Under the pieces are notes generated by a model that was not told where the DNA came from, searched no databases, and worked only from the letters and a program-made list of their open reading frames with translations. Positions 8,731-16,739 of a DNA stretch of 42,813 bases are shown piece by piece. Source of the stretch: Lacrimispora sp. (GTDB lineage: Bacteria > Bacillota > Clostridia > Lachnospirales > Lachnospiraceae); NCBI GenBank assembly GCA_029256305.1, contig JAQSYE010000010.1, forward strand, positions 1 to 42,813. The letters run 5' to 3'. The stretch's first letter is position 1. Each line of letters opens with the position of its first letter. The position numbers and the translations under genes are program-made.

Positions 8731-10106
8731 TGACTTTTTTCTCCTATCTGATCTTCTTTCCCTTTCGGTATCCATTTTGCTTTCAATGCATAGATCCCGT
8801 CCATTCCCATGGTGGTAAGCCATGTTATAGGATAACACCACATCACCGCTTCAAAACTGGGGAAAAATGGTACCAGTAAATTAATATATATCATTCGCAG
8901 GATACACATGTTTCCCACTCCGATCAACATGGTCACCATAGTTCTTCCGCTTCCCCGGATGCTTCCCATTAAGATCTGGTGTATGGCCATCGTCCAGTAA
9001 AACGGAAGCAGAATCAACATGGAGGAGTAGCCATATGCGATCACATCATGATCCGGGGAAAAAACCCTTAAAATACGTTCCGCATTAAAATAAAGAATAA
9101 TGGAAATAAGAATGGTATAAATCATGCTGATAACAAGACCCTGAAAGACCCCCTGTTTCACCCGTCTGGACTTTTTGGCACCAATATTCTGTCCGGTAAA
9201 TGTAGTTGCTGCCATACAAAAGCTTTGTAAAGGCAACATGGCAAAACCGTCAATCTTGCTATAGGAACCGAAACCTGCCATGGCAGCTGCACCGAAGCTG
9301 TTGACATTGGCCTGAACGATTACGTTGGAAAGGGAAATAATTGACTGTTGTATCCCGCTTGGAATTCCTATTTTTAAAACTCTGGCCATCATGCGCCGAT
9401 CAATTCTTATTTTGCTCAGTTCCAATCGGTATATATCATCGGTATGAATCAGCGCCCTCACTGTAAGCAGAGCTGATACCCCCTGTGCTGCCACGGTCGC
9501 ATAACCGACTCCTGCAGTTCCCATCTGAAAGACCACTACAAACACAAGATCCAGAACGATATTAATGACAGAGGAAATGCAAAGAAAGATCAGAGGCCGT
9601 TTGGAATCTCCCACAGCCCTTAGTATACCCGAACCCATGTTATATACCAGATTAAACAAAGATCCGCAGAAAAAGATCCGCAGATATGCAACTGCGCCCG
9701 GCATAACCGATTCCGGTGTTCCCGTTAAAACGAGTATAATCGGGGATAAGAAAACCCCAAGTATGATCAGCAAAACGCCTCCTACAATGCCAAGTGCCAT
9801 GGTGGTATGCACAGCCCAATGCAGCTTTTGCTTTTCTCCTGCTCCGTAATACTGGGATATAATTACTCCCGCTCCTGTTCCGATTCCCATAAACATACCG
9901 ATAATCAAGTTTATCAGGGAATTGCTGGAGCCAACTGCAGCCAGTGCGTCACTGCCGATAAAGTTGCCGACTACGACTGAGTCCACCGTATTATAGAGCT
10001 GCTGAAACAGATTTCCAACCAGGAGTGGCAGGGAAAAAGCAAGAAGCTGTCTCCAGATTACGCCTTCTGTCATGATCACCTGAGTTGTATGCATTTTTTT
10101 ACTCAC
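8727..10106 (-). CDS. MATE family efflux transporter
   Basis: A multidrug and toxin extrusion (MatE) cation antiporter with about 12 membrane helices. Typical early residues are WRQLLAFSLPLLVGNLFQQLYNTVDSVVVG, and the repeat half starts near IGIPSGIQQSIISLSNVIVQ. I chose the GTG at 10106, because AGGAGG lies seven bases upstream; the ATG at 10094 is an alternative. The gene overlaps the NAD synthetase start by four bases, which suggests translational coupling, although no functional link is obvious. The substrate is unknown. Confidence 0.92.
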   Translation of the reverse strand: MSKKMHTTQVIMTEGVIWRQLLAFSLPLLVGNLFQQLYNTVDSVVVGNFIGSDALAAVGSSNSLINLIIGMFMGIGTGAGVIISQYYGAGEKQKLHWAVHTTMALGIVGGVLLIILGVFLSPIILVLTGTPESVMPGAVAYLRIFFCGSLFNLVYNMGSGILRAVGDSKRPLIFLCISSVINIVLDLVFVVVFQMGTAGVGYATVAAQGVSALLTVRALIHTDDIYRLELSKIRIDRRMMARVLKIGIPSGIQQSIISLSNVIVQANVNSFGAAAMAGFGSYSKIDGFAMLPLQSFCMAATTFTGQNIGAKKSRRVKQGVFQGLVISMIYTILISIILYFNAERILRVFSPDHDVIAYGYSSMLILLPFYWTMAIHQILMGSIRGSGRTMVTMLIGVGNMCILRMIYINLLVPFFPSFEAVMWCYPITWLTTMGMDGIYALKAKWIPKGKEDQIGEKSQ

Positions 10107-10192
10107 AAATAATCCTCCTACTTTTTTCCAATCTCCCAATGAATATTAGTATACATCCTTTTTCGACAATTTGGAAGCCGGATAATTTAAGG

Positions 10193-10221
10193 TTTACTTT
10201 TTAATCTCAATCGTGTAAAAT
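10193..10221 (+). promoter_or_regulatory. Promoter of the Rrf2-family pseudogene
   Basis: TTTACT (10193-10198), a 17-base spacer and TAAAAT (10216-10221), followed about 40 bases later by a GGGGGG ribosome site and the ATG at 10273. The promoter looks intact although the gene is broken. Confidence 0.5.
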
Positions 10222-10272
10222 ATTTTAATATCCTACTAAACAGATAAGAATAATCAGGGGGGATTTACAGTG

Positions 10273-10622
10273 ATGAAATTTTCTACCAAGGGACGTTATG
10301 CGCTCCGCATGATGATTGAGTTTGCACTTCGTCCCGGTGAATGCACGAAGATCAACCATGTCGCAGAGCGGCAGGACATATCTGATATCTTGCCAAAGAC
10401 CCTTCCGAATACACCGTAGGAATGATCCTGCGGCTTGCAGAAGGCAGTCTGGTACCAGTATCCTGTATGGAGGAAGAAATCAACTCCTGCAGCAAAGCAG
10501 AGACGTGTGCAAGCATGCTGGTCTGGAAGAAACTGGACAAGGCCATCGCTGATGTGGTAGACAGCATCACACTTGCCGACCTTGTCATAGAGCAGAAACG
10601 CCTGGAAGGAATCGAAGACTGA
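10273..10622 (+). pseudogene. Rrf2-family (IscR/CymR-like) regulator with an internal out-of-frame deletion
   Basis: The ATG-initiated frame reads MKFSTKGRYALRMMIEFAL..VAERQDISD, the standard start of an Rrf2 winged-helix regulator, then stops at 10417 after 48 codons. The next frame carries the remainder: AKDPSEYTVGMILRLAEGSLVPV, three cysteines (C-x7-C-x5-C, the Fe-S ligand region of IscR-like members) and the normal C-terminus DSITLADLV. About 30 residues are missing at 10385-10395, covering the recognition helix and wing (the SEKYLEQ...RGAQGGY region in relatives). Without them no DNA-binding protein can form. What it regulated is unknown; no isc/suf or cys biosynthesis gene adjoins it. 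Confidence 0.85.
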
Positions 10623-10641
10623 CCGGTCCCGGTATCAACGC

Positions 10642-10694
10642 AAAAATCCGTTGGATTGCAGCAGCAAAACTGCTCTGCAATCCAACGGATTTTT
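10642..10694. terminator. Strong bidirectional terminator hairpin
   Basis: A 20-bp perfect stem (10642-10661 with 10675-10694) starting AAAAATCCGTTGG and ending in TTTTT, with a smaller internal stem (AGCA/TGCT) in the loop. It separates the convergent Rrf2 pseudogene (+) and the 89-residue ORF (-) and has A/T tracts suited to both directions. Confidence 0.9.
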
Positions 10695-10705
10695 TAATTT
10701 ATCTG

Positions 10706-10975
10706 TTAGATCCGGTCCGCTATCTCTTCAAATAAACGGGCCTTATCACGAAAATACTCTCTTGCAAATTCATCGGCTTCCTGCAGCGCTTCTTCCAGTG
10801 TCCCTGACCTAAGTTCTACGGACACCGCTTCAATCCCAGCTTCTATCACAAGGATAAAAACTCCGTCTCCATGTGTCTGCATCTGCAGGCTGATATAGTG
10901 ATGTTCTGCTTCAATACTTTTTCTGGCTGCTGCTCCCCCATCTCCAAACAGGACCCACGTATTCTCATATTCCAT
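10706..10975 (-). CDS. Hypothetical protein, 89 residues
   Basis: I do not recognise this family. The protein is acidic, has no membrane segment or signal peptide, and appears to be a small alpha/beta domain: beta-rich N-terminal half (YISLQMQTHGDGVFILVIEA) and a C-terminal helix (LEEALQEADEFAREYFRDKARLFEEIADRI). A good ribosome site (AAGGGG, eight bases before ATG) and a strong terminator on its 3' side support it being a real gene. It follows nrdD on the same strand, separated by the nrdD terminator-like hairpin. Confidence 0.7.
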   Translation of the reverse strand: MEYENTWVLFGDGGAAARKSIEAEHHYISLQMQTHGDGVFILVIEAGIEAVSVELRSGTLEEALQEADEFAREYFRDKARLFEEIADRI

Positions 10976-11001
10976 CTGCTATACCCCTTTCTGTCTAAAA
11001 C

Positions 11002-11042
11002 GTCAAAAGATTCTGTATTATTATAACACAGAATCTTTTGAC
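11002..11042 (-). terminator. Hairpin after nrdD
   Basis: Perfect 15-bp inverted repeat (11002-11016 with 11028-11042, arms GTCAAAAGATTCTGT) with an 11-base A/T loop, beginning 14 bases after the nrdD stop and followed on the minus strand by GTTTTAG. The T tract is short, so termination may be partial. Confidence 0.65.
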
Positions 11043-11055
11043 TGACTACAGTTTA

Positions 11056-13422
11056 TCAACAAGGGGTGCTCTCTGCAAATATACGAATATCAGAAGCATT
11101 GGTAATCTTCTGAATCAGACCATCCTTTACCAATACAAGAGTAGGGGCCTGCATAATTCCCAGTTTATGAGCCAGTTCTGCGTTCTCTTCTGCATCTACC
11201 GTTTCATAATCCACATTCTTAAGAAACTGCTTTGCCAGCTTGCAGTTGGGGCAGGTTTTCGTGGTAAACAGATAAGCACCTGCCGGCATCTCCAATTTCT
11301 TATCTGTTCCTTTTTCTGCCTTCTGTTCCTGACTGCCATTTTTCAAAACGGAACTGGAAATATTGTAGGTAGTACGGTTTTTATACTCCTGGGTCTTTCC
11401 CTCATTCCAGTTTTGTACCGGGCGGTAATAACCGGTAATTCGGCTGTAAACCTCCGCTTTCCTGCCGCAATTCGGGCAGACATGATGTTCTCCTGCCAGG
11501 TATCCATGGTCCGCACAGATGGAATAGGTGGGAGACAGGGTGTAATAAGGCAGTTTATAATGGTCGGCAATGGTCTTAACCAGTTTGGCTGCTGCTGCCC
11601 AGTCAGGCAGCTTTTCGCCCAGGAATGCATGGAATACAGTTCCAGAGGTATAAAGCGTCTGAAGATCATCCTGAATATCCAGCGCATCAAAAATATCGTT
11701 TGTGGAATCCACCGGTAGATGGGAGCTGTTGGTATAGTAAGGCGTATCTCCCTCATGACCAGCTGTCTTAATGTCTGGATAGTACTTCCTGTCGTGTTTG
11801 GCAAGACGATAGGTGGTGGATTCTGCAGGAGTCGCTTCCAGATTGTAAAGATCTCCATACGTCTCCTGATAGTCGGAAAGCCGTTCCCGCATATAATTTA
11901 AAACAGCTTTTGTAAACTGCTGTGTCTTTGCATCAGTTAGGTCTTTTCCCAGCCATTTGGCGTTTAAACCAACCTCATTCATACCGATCAGTCCAATGGT
12001 GGAAAAATGATTCTCAAAGCTTCCCAGATAACGTCTTGTATAAGGATACAACCCCTGATCCAAAAGCTTTGTAATAACTTCTCTCTTGGTCTTTAGTGAT
12101 CTGGCTGATACATCCATCATACGGTTAAGGCGTTTATAAAAATCTGCTTCATCTTTTGCTAAATAGGCAATTCTTGGCATATTAATGGTTACCACTCCAA
12201 CCGATCCTGTACTTTCTCCTGATCCAAAGAAACCTCCGGTCTTTCTTCTTAACTCTCTTAAATCCAGTCTGAGACGGCAGCACATGCTTCTTACATCGCT
12301 GGGCTCCATATCGCTGTTGATATAATTGGAAAAGTAAGGAGTTCCATATTTGGAGGTCATTTCAAATAACAGGCGGTTGTTTTCTGTGTCACTCCAGTCA
12401 AAGTCTTTGGTAATGGAATAAGTGGGGATTGGATACTGAAAGCCTCTTCCGTTGGCATCTCCCTCAATCATGGTCTCAATAAATGCCTTATTTACCATAT
12501 CCATCTCTTTTTTGCAGTCTTTATATTTAAAAGCCATCTCTTTTCCACCTACAATGGCGTTTAATTCTGCCATATCCGGCGGAACAGTCCAGTCCAGAGT
12601 AATATTGGAAAATGGCGCCTGGGTTCCCCAGCGGCTGGGTGTATTCACACCATAAATAAAGGACTCAATACACTTTTTTACTTCCGGATAGGACAACTGG
12701 TCGCTCTTTACAAAGGGTGCCAGATAGGTGTCAAAAGAGGAAAATGCCTGAGCCCCAGCCCATTCATTCTGCATAATGCCAAGAAAGTTAACCATCTGGT
12801 TGCAAAGTACGGATAAATGCTTTGCCGGAGAAGAGGTGATTTTTCCCGAAATTCCTCCTAACCCATCTAAAAGCAGCTGCTTTAATGACCAGCCCGCACA
12901 GTAACCGGTAAGCATAGACAAATCATGGATATGTATATCTGCATTCCTGTGTGCCTCTGCAATCTCGTGATCATAGATCTCTGACAGCCAGTAATTTGCC
13001 GTTACTGCACCGGAATTACTTAAGATCAGCCCTCCTACGGAGTAAGTAACCGTTGAGTTCTCTTTCACACGCCAGTCCTCAACCTTTACATAGCTGTTCA
13101 CCACGTCTTTATAATCCAAAATGGTGTTCTTCATGTTCCGTATCTTTTCCCGTTGTTTTCTATATAATATGTAGGCCTTGGCCACATCTGTATATCCCGC
13201 ATGTTCCAGTACATGTTCCACACTGTCCTGGACCTGTTCCACTGTAATCTTTCCTTCATTCATTTTCTCCTGAAAATCTGCCGTCACACGCAGAGACAGA
13301 AGCTCTAAAATTTCGTTGTTGTACTCCTTTCCAGTTGCCTTAAATGCTTTCTTAATGGCTTCTGTGATCTTACCCAGACTAAATTCAGCTTCTTCCCCAT
13401 CTCTTTTCACTACCTGGATCAT
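11056..13422 (-). CDS. nrdD: Anaerobic (class III) ribonucleoside-triphosphate reductase with fused C-terminal redoxin domain
   Basis: Reduces NTPs to dNTPs under anoxia with a glycyl radical. Order of parts in 788 residues: ATP-cone (about 1-90), ten-stranded barrel with the active-site cysteine region SMCCRLRLDL, the zinc site CADHGYLAGEHHVCPNCG (about 640-657), the glycyl-radical loop RITGYYRPVQNW, and then an extra domain of about 75 residues that looks like a glutaredoxin/thioredoxin, with CPNC in LFTTKTCPNCKLAKQF and the cis-Pro region MQAPTLVLV. The tail may supply the reducing equivalents directly. The gene has a good ribosome site (AAAGGAG), a sigma-A promoter and two NrdR boxes upstream. 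No nrdG activase gene lies beside it, which is unusual. Confidence 0.95.
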   Translation of the reverse strand: MIQVVKRDGEEAEFSLGKITEAIKKAFKATGKEYNNEILELLSLRVTADFQEKMNEGKITVEQVQDSVEHVLEHAGYTDVAKAYILYRKQREKIRNMKNTILDYKDVVNSYVKVEDWRVKENSTVTYSVGGLILSNSGAVTANYWLSEIYDHEIAEAHRNADIHIHDLSMLTGYCAGWSLKQLLLDGLGGISGKITSSPAKHLSVLCNQMVNFLGIMQNEWAGAQAFSSFDTYLAPFVKSDQLSYPEVKKCIESFIYGVNTPSRWGTQAPFSNITLDWTVPPDMAELNAIVGGKEMAFKYKDCKKEMDMVNKAFIETMIEGDANGRGFQYPIPTYSITKDFDWSDTENNRLLFEMTSKYGTPYFSNYINSDMEPSDVRSMCCRLRLDLRELRRKTGGFFGSGESTGSVGVVTINMPRIAYLAKDEADFYKRLNRMMDVSARSLKTKREVITKLLDQGLYPYTRRYLGSFENHFSTIGLIGMNEVGLNAKWLGKDLTDAKTQQFTKAVLNYMRERLSDYQETYGDLYNLEATPAESTTYRLAKHDRKYYPDIKTAGHEGDTPYYTNSSHLPVDSTNDIFDALDIQDDLQTLYTSGTVFHAFLGEKLPDWAAAAKLVKTIADHYKLPYYTLSPTYSICADHGYLAGEHHVCPNCGRKAEVYSRITGYYRPVQNWNEGKTQEYKNRTTYNISSSVLKNGSQEQKAEKGTDKKLEMPAGAYLFTTKTCPNCKLAKQFLKNVDYETVDAEENAELAHKLGIMQAPTLVLVKDGLIQKITNASDIRIFAESTPC

Positions 13423-13474
13423 TAACCTTTACTCCTTTCGCAAAAACCGATACGACTTTTTTACATACAGATGT

Positions 13475-13544
13475 ATTATAACAGAACAAAAAGCAAAACA
13501 CAATATGTAGATTTTGTTTTTGTCCAAAATTCTACATATTGTGT
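13475..13544 (-). promoter_or_regulatory. nrdD promoter with paired NrdR boxes; also a hairpin after hflX
   Basis: On the minus strand the nrdD promoter is TTGTGT (13503-13498), 17-base spacer, TATAAT (13480-13475). Two 16-base sites match the NrdR consensus acaCwAtATaTwGtgt, each with one mismatch in the C..G core: 13498-13513 and 13529-13544. They start 31 bases apart, the helical-phase spacing typical of NrdR operators, and the proximal box covers the -35. The two boxes are inverted copies (ACACAATATGTAGA / TCTACATATTGTGT), so in the hflX mRNA, which ends at 13550, they form a 14-bp hairpin followed by T-rich sequence that probably also terminates hflX. Confidence 0.8.
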
Positions 13545-13549
13545 TTTTA

Positions 13550-14821
13550 TCATTCGTCGACAATATCCCGGTTTTCTGCCAGACCTGCGAATAATTCAGC
13601 CGGTACATAGGCGTTCACCAGTATTCCATCTTCCTGATATTCTTCTTTTAAAAGTTGACCGTATTTACGGATCTGCTGGATCTTTCCTGCATCTTTATAG
13701 GAATAGACTTTCTCTAAATAAATCCTTCTGCTTCTGAGTATCGATTCCAAAAGGTTTTGCAGTTCATCAAGCCCTTCTCCTGTACGTGCGGAGATGCGTA
13801 CCTGATAATCCGATGAGAAGTCCTTAAGCGTGGCATCGGTCACAGCAGCATCGATCTTATTAAATACCGTTACCATCACCTTGTCTACGACACCAAGCTC
13901 CCGTAAGGTCTCATAAACTACATGCATGTGAACATCCATCTGTGGATTGGAGCAGTCCACCACATGAAGAATAATATCACTGTATTTGGCCTCTTCCAGG
14001 GTACTTTTAAATGCTTCGATCAGATGATGTGGCAGTTTCCTTATAAACCCAACCGTATCCGTCAAAAGAATCTGCTGACCGCCCGGCAGGCTTAAATTCC
14101 TGGTAGTGGGGTCCAGTGTTGCAAACAGCTTGTCCTCAGCGAGAATCCCCGCTCCGGTCAAATGGTTTAACAGTGTGGATTTGCCCGCATTGGTATAACC
14201 TACGATAGCAGCTACTGGCATATGATTTTTATCTCTCTGCTGTCTTGCCACTTCTCTGTGACGCTTTACTTCATCTAAATCTGCTTTTAGGAAACCGATC
14301 CGGTCATGAATCAGTCTTCGGTCCATCTCAAGCTTCTTCTCACCCGGTCCTCTTGTTCCAATTCCTCCGCCCAGCCTTGATAAGGAACTTCTAAGTCCAA
14401 CCAGTCTTGCTGAACGGTATTTTAACTGGGCAAGCTCCACCTGTATCTTTCCTTCTCTTGTGGTAGCTCTGGCTGCAAATATATCGAGAATGACCATAGT
14501 CCGGTCCATCACCTTAATCTGCAAAGCATCCTCTAAATTACGCATCTGGGCAGGCGAAAGCTCATCATCGCACACCACTCCCGTTGCCCCAAGCTCAAAA
14601 ATTCTTTCCCGGATTTCTTCGATCTTACCTTTTCCAAGATAAGTTCCCGGATGAATCCTTTCCCGGTTCTGAATGACCTTATCCACAGTCACGGCCCCTG
14701 CTGTCCTAACTAGTTCTTCCAGCTCATCTAAGGATGCGCTCACATCAGTGCCGTCACCCGTGTTCACTGCTGTTAATATAACTTTTTCTTCTATTTCTTT
14801 TAACTCTATCAGTTCTGCCAT
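13550..14821 (-). CDS. hflX: GTPase HflX
   Basis: Ribosome-associated GTPase that splits or rescues stalled 70S ribosomes. The N-terminal HflX domain (about residues 1-190, with GTYLGKGKIEEI and DDELSPAQMRNLE) is followed by the glycine-rich linker SLSRLGGGIGTRGPGEKKLEMDRR and a Ras-like G domain with G1 GYTNAGKST, G3 DTVGFI and G4 NKID. The length of 423 residues is standard. It is the last gene of the scpA-scpB-dut-TPR-hflX run, starting 12 bases after the lipoprotein gene, and ends directly at the NrdR-box hairpin. Confidence 0.95.
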   Translation of the reverse strand: MAELIELKEIEEKVILTAVNTGDGTDVSASLDELEELVRTAGAVTVDKVIQNRERIHPGTYLGKGKIEEIRERIFELGATGVVCDDELSPAQMRNLEDALQIKVMDRTMVILDIFAARATTREGKIQVELAQLKYRSARLVGLRSSLSRLGGGIGTRGPGEKKLEMDRRLIHDRIGFLKADLDEVKRHREVARQQRDKNHMPVAAIVGYTNAGKSTLLNHLTGAGILAEDKLFATLDPTTRNLSLPGGQQILLTDTVGFIRKLPHHLIEAFKSTLEEAKYSDIILHVVDCSNPQMDVHMHVVYETLRELGVVDKVMVTVFNKIDAAVTDATLKDFSSDYQVRISARTGEGLDELQNLLESILRSRRIYLEKVYSYKDAGKIQQIRKYGQLLKEEYQEDGILVNAYVPAELFAGLAENRDIVDE

Positions 14822-14833
14822 TCCTTCTCCAAC

Positions 14834-15610
14834 CTATCTTGACTCCAAAAATGTGATTTCCCGTTGTGCTTCCTCATCCGCTCCATGTACCGAAACATAT
14901 TGCTCCATGGTATCCAGAGCTTTCTTAAACTCTCCCTTTCGCTCATAAACCACAGCGATGTTAAACAACAGCTCCGGTACGTTCGATGCTTCCGGTGCTG
15001 ATAACCCCTTTTGAAACGCCTCCAGTGCTCCATCCCAGTCCTTCTGGGCCATCTTGCATAGCCCCATCTGGTTGTAGAGCATAGAACCTGACTCACCGCT
15101 TGCCTCTGCGCTTTCATAAAGAGTCATGGCATCCGATGGAGATCCTGCTTTTTCCATGGCTGCACCTGCTGCCATAAGAGCATTCATTCTGCCCGGGGCT
15201 TTGCTATCCGGATCAAGTTCTTTGCTTCGATTGTAATCCGCTATGGCGCCGTCATAATCTCCTGCACCCGCTTTCGAAGCACTCCGCATATTCAAGTACT
15301 CCGGCTTTTCTCCATCAAGCTTAATTAAAATGTCATAGGTACCGACTGCTGCCTGATAATCATCGGAAAGATACTCCGCTTCGGCCCTGTATTTTAATAC
15401 ATCCATATCAAATTTCCCGACCAGGCCCTTTTTTGTATCAATGGCCTGGTCAAATGACTGTATGGCGTCCTTGTAATTTCCTTCACCCAGAGCCTTAATT
15501 CCATCGTCCCGGTAAGTATACCGGTTCTCTTTTTTGCCGCAGCCGGCTGACATGGCAAGAATCAGAATAAGAACAATTAAAAGCGTACCATATCCGGTTT
15601 TTCTTTTCAT
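14834..15610 (-). CDS. TPR-repeat lipoprotein
   Basis: A 258-residue protein with a type II signal peptide (positively charged MKRKTGYG, hydrophobic stretch LLIVLILILAM and lipobox SAGC), then tandem tetratricopeptide repeats through the whole mature chain (ALGEGNYKDAIQSFDQAI, AGDYDGAIADYNRSKELDPDSK, KDWDGALEAFQKGL, KGEFKKALDTMEQY). It is probably a membrane-anchored protein-protein interaction scaffold on the outer face. The ATG at 15610 is chosen over one eight codons upstream because TTGGAG sits eight bases before it. Its partner and role are unknown. Confidence 0.85.
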   Translation of the reverse strand: MKRKTGYGTLLIVLILILAMSAGCGKKENRYTYRDDGIKALGEGNYKDAIQSFDQAIDTKKGLVGKFDMDVLKYRAEAEYLSDDYQAAVGTYDILIKLDGEKPEYLNMRSASKAGAGDYDGAIADYNRSKELDPDSKAPGRMNALMAAGAAMEKAGSPSDAMTLYESAEASGESGSMLYNQMGLCKMAQKDWDGALEAFQKGLSAPEASNVPELLFNIAVVYERKGEFKKALDTMEQYVSVHGADEEAQREITFLESR

Positions 15611-15645
15611 TATAATATCTCCAACTTTTAACAAATCTATAAATG

Positions 15646-16083
15646 TTATTGTAATCCAGTGCTGCCGTGTCCGCCTCTGTCTTCATGATTTAAAGAATCA
15701 ACCGCCTCAAAGCAGATGGCAGGCTGATGCTCTGTAATACGAAACTGGCAGATCCGGTCATTGACATGAATCACGGTATCCCTAAGTGCATATGCAGGGA
15801 AAAACCACTGGTCATTGTCTCCGCAGTAAGTTTCATCAATAATTCCCATACTGTTGGTCTGAATAATACCGTAATTTTTAAATGTACTACTTCTTGGAAC
15901 CACATGGGCTTCATAGCCGGCAGGAAGTTCCATGGCAATACCAAGAGGAATCAGTTTAAATTCACCGGCTTTTAACTCCACTTCCTTCGCAGCCCTTAAA
16001 TCAATCCAGTCGGATTTGCCATCTATGTATCTCAGTCTTTCTATTTCATCTGTAAAGTATTTAATTTTAATGTTTGCTGTCAC
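15646..16083 (-). CDS. dut: dUTP diphosphatase (dUTPase)
   Basis: Hydrolyses dUTP to dUMP and pyrophosphate. All five trimeric-dUTPase motifs can be read in 145 residues: [47 protein letters not shown] and [11 protein letters not shown]. Motif III is slightly divergent (IIDETY with a Cys before the Gly-Asp). The start is a GTG with AGGAGG seven bases upstream, and GTGA overlaps the scpB stop by four bases. It is embedded in the scpA-scpB operon. Confidence 0.9.
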   Translation of the reverse strand: MTANIKIKYFTDEIERLRYIDGKSDWIDLRAAKEVELKAGEFKLIPLGIAMELPAGYEAHVVPRSSTFKNYGIIQTNSMGIIDETYCGDNDQWFFPAYALRDTVIHVNDRICQFRITEHQPAICFEAVDSLNHEDRGGHGSTGLQ

Positions 16084-16739
16084 TCTATGTCCTCCTGCTG
16101 TCTGTCGCCGTTTTCTTCCTTAGCAAGCAATACTCCGCTTCCGGAAAGTTCTTCCTCCACCTCCATACGAATCTCCGCTGCTACCAAAGGATCTGCAGCC
16201 GGTAAATTCTGAGTGGAACCAATGCCAAATCTTCTTAAAAATTCTTCTGTTGTTGCAAAAAGTGCCGGGCGTCCCGGGGCGTCCAGCCTTCCCACTTCGT
16301 ACACCAGATTATATTCCACCAGCTTGTTTACCGCATGGTCTGATTTTACTCCGCGGATCTTCTCTATCTCAAGCTTTGTAACAGGCTGTTTGTATGCGAT
16401 GATGGAAAGTGTCTCCAGAACCACTTCCGATAATACCTGTTTTTTCGGAGCACAGGCAACACGGATTAAATTCTCATAGTATTCAGAGCGGGTGCACATC
16501 TGATAGCTGTTCTCCAGGGCAATGATCTGCATTCCCTTTTTCCCAGCCTCATAACGCTTCATCAGACGAAGCACTGCCTCTTTCGCAGTCTCCTCATCCT
16601 GATCGATGGCCGCAGCCAGCCTGCCAAGCTCCACCGAATTCCCCATGGTAAAAAGAACTGCCTCAATGACCGCTTCCCACTTTTTTTCTTCTTTCGCGTT
16701 CTTTCCTGACCCGTCTGCTGTCAGAGTTTCTTTATCCAT
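16080..16739 (-). CDS. scpB: Segregation and condensation protein B (ScpB)
   Basis: Kleisin-interacting subunit of the SMC-ScpA-ScpB condensin complex. Two winged-helix domains are recognisable: [25 protein letters not shown] at the start and [36 protein letters not shown] in the middle, with [17 protein letters not shown] near the end. The ATG at 16739 overlaps the end of scpA by eight bases and gives 219 residues; a longer in-frame extension reads into scpA and is not conserved. The acidic tail after about residue 180 is variable. Confidence 0.93.
   Translation of the reverse strand: MDKETLTADGSGKNAKEEKKWEAVIEAVLFTMGNSVELGRLAAAIDQDEETAKEAVLRLMKRYEAGKKGMQIIALENSYQMCTRSEYYENLIRVACAPKKQVLSEVVLETLSIIAYKQPVTKLEIEKIRGVKSDHAVNKLVEYNLVYEVGRLDAPGRPALFATTEEFLRRFGIGSTQNLPAADPLVAAEIRMEVEEELSGSGVLLAKEENGDRQQEDIE

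Noticed and set aside
8731-8841. 37-residue N-terminal extension of NAD synthetase
   Set aside because: It lies inside the MATE coding region and is not conserved; an ATG with its own AGGAG site at 8730 gives the normal N-terminus.
10642-10694. 20-bp perfect inverted repeat as a mobile-element end or miniature transposon
   Set aside because: Short loop, flanking A and T tracts and position between convergent genes fit an intrinsic terminator; no target-site duplication or transposase.
11038-11718. 226-codon open frame on the plus strand
   Set aside because: It lies opposite the strongly conserved nrdD 3' part; it has no ribosome site and is a shadow of nrdD codon use.
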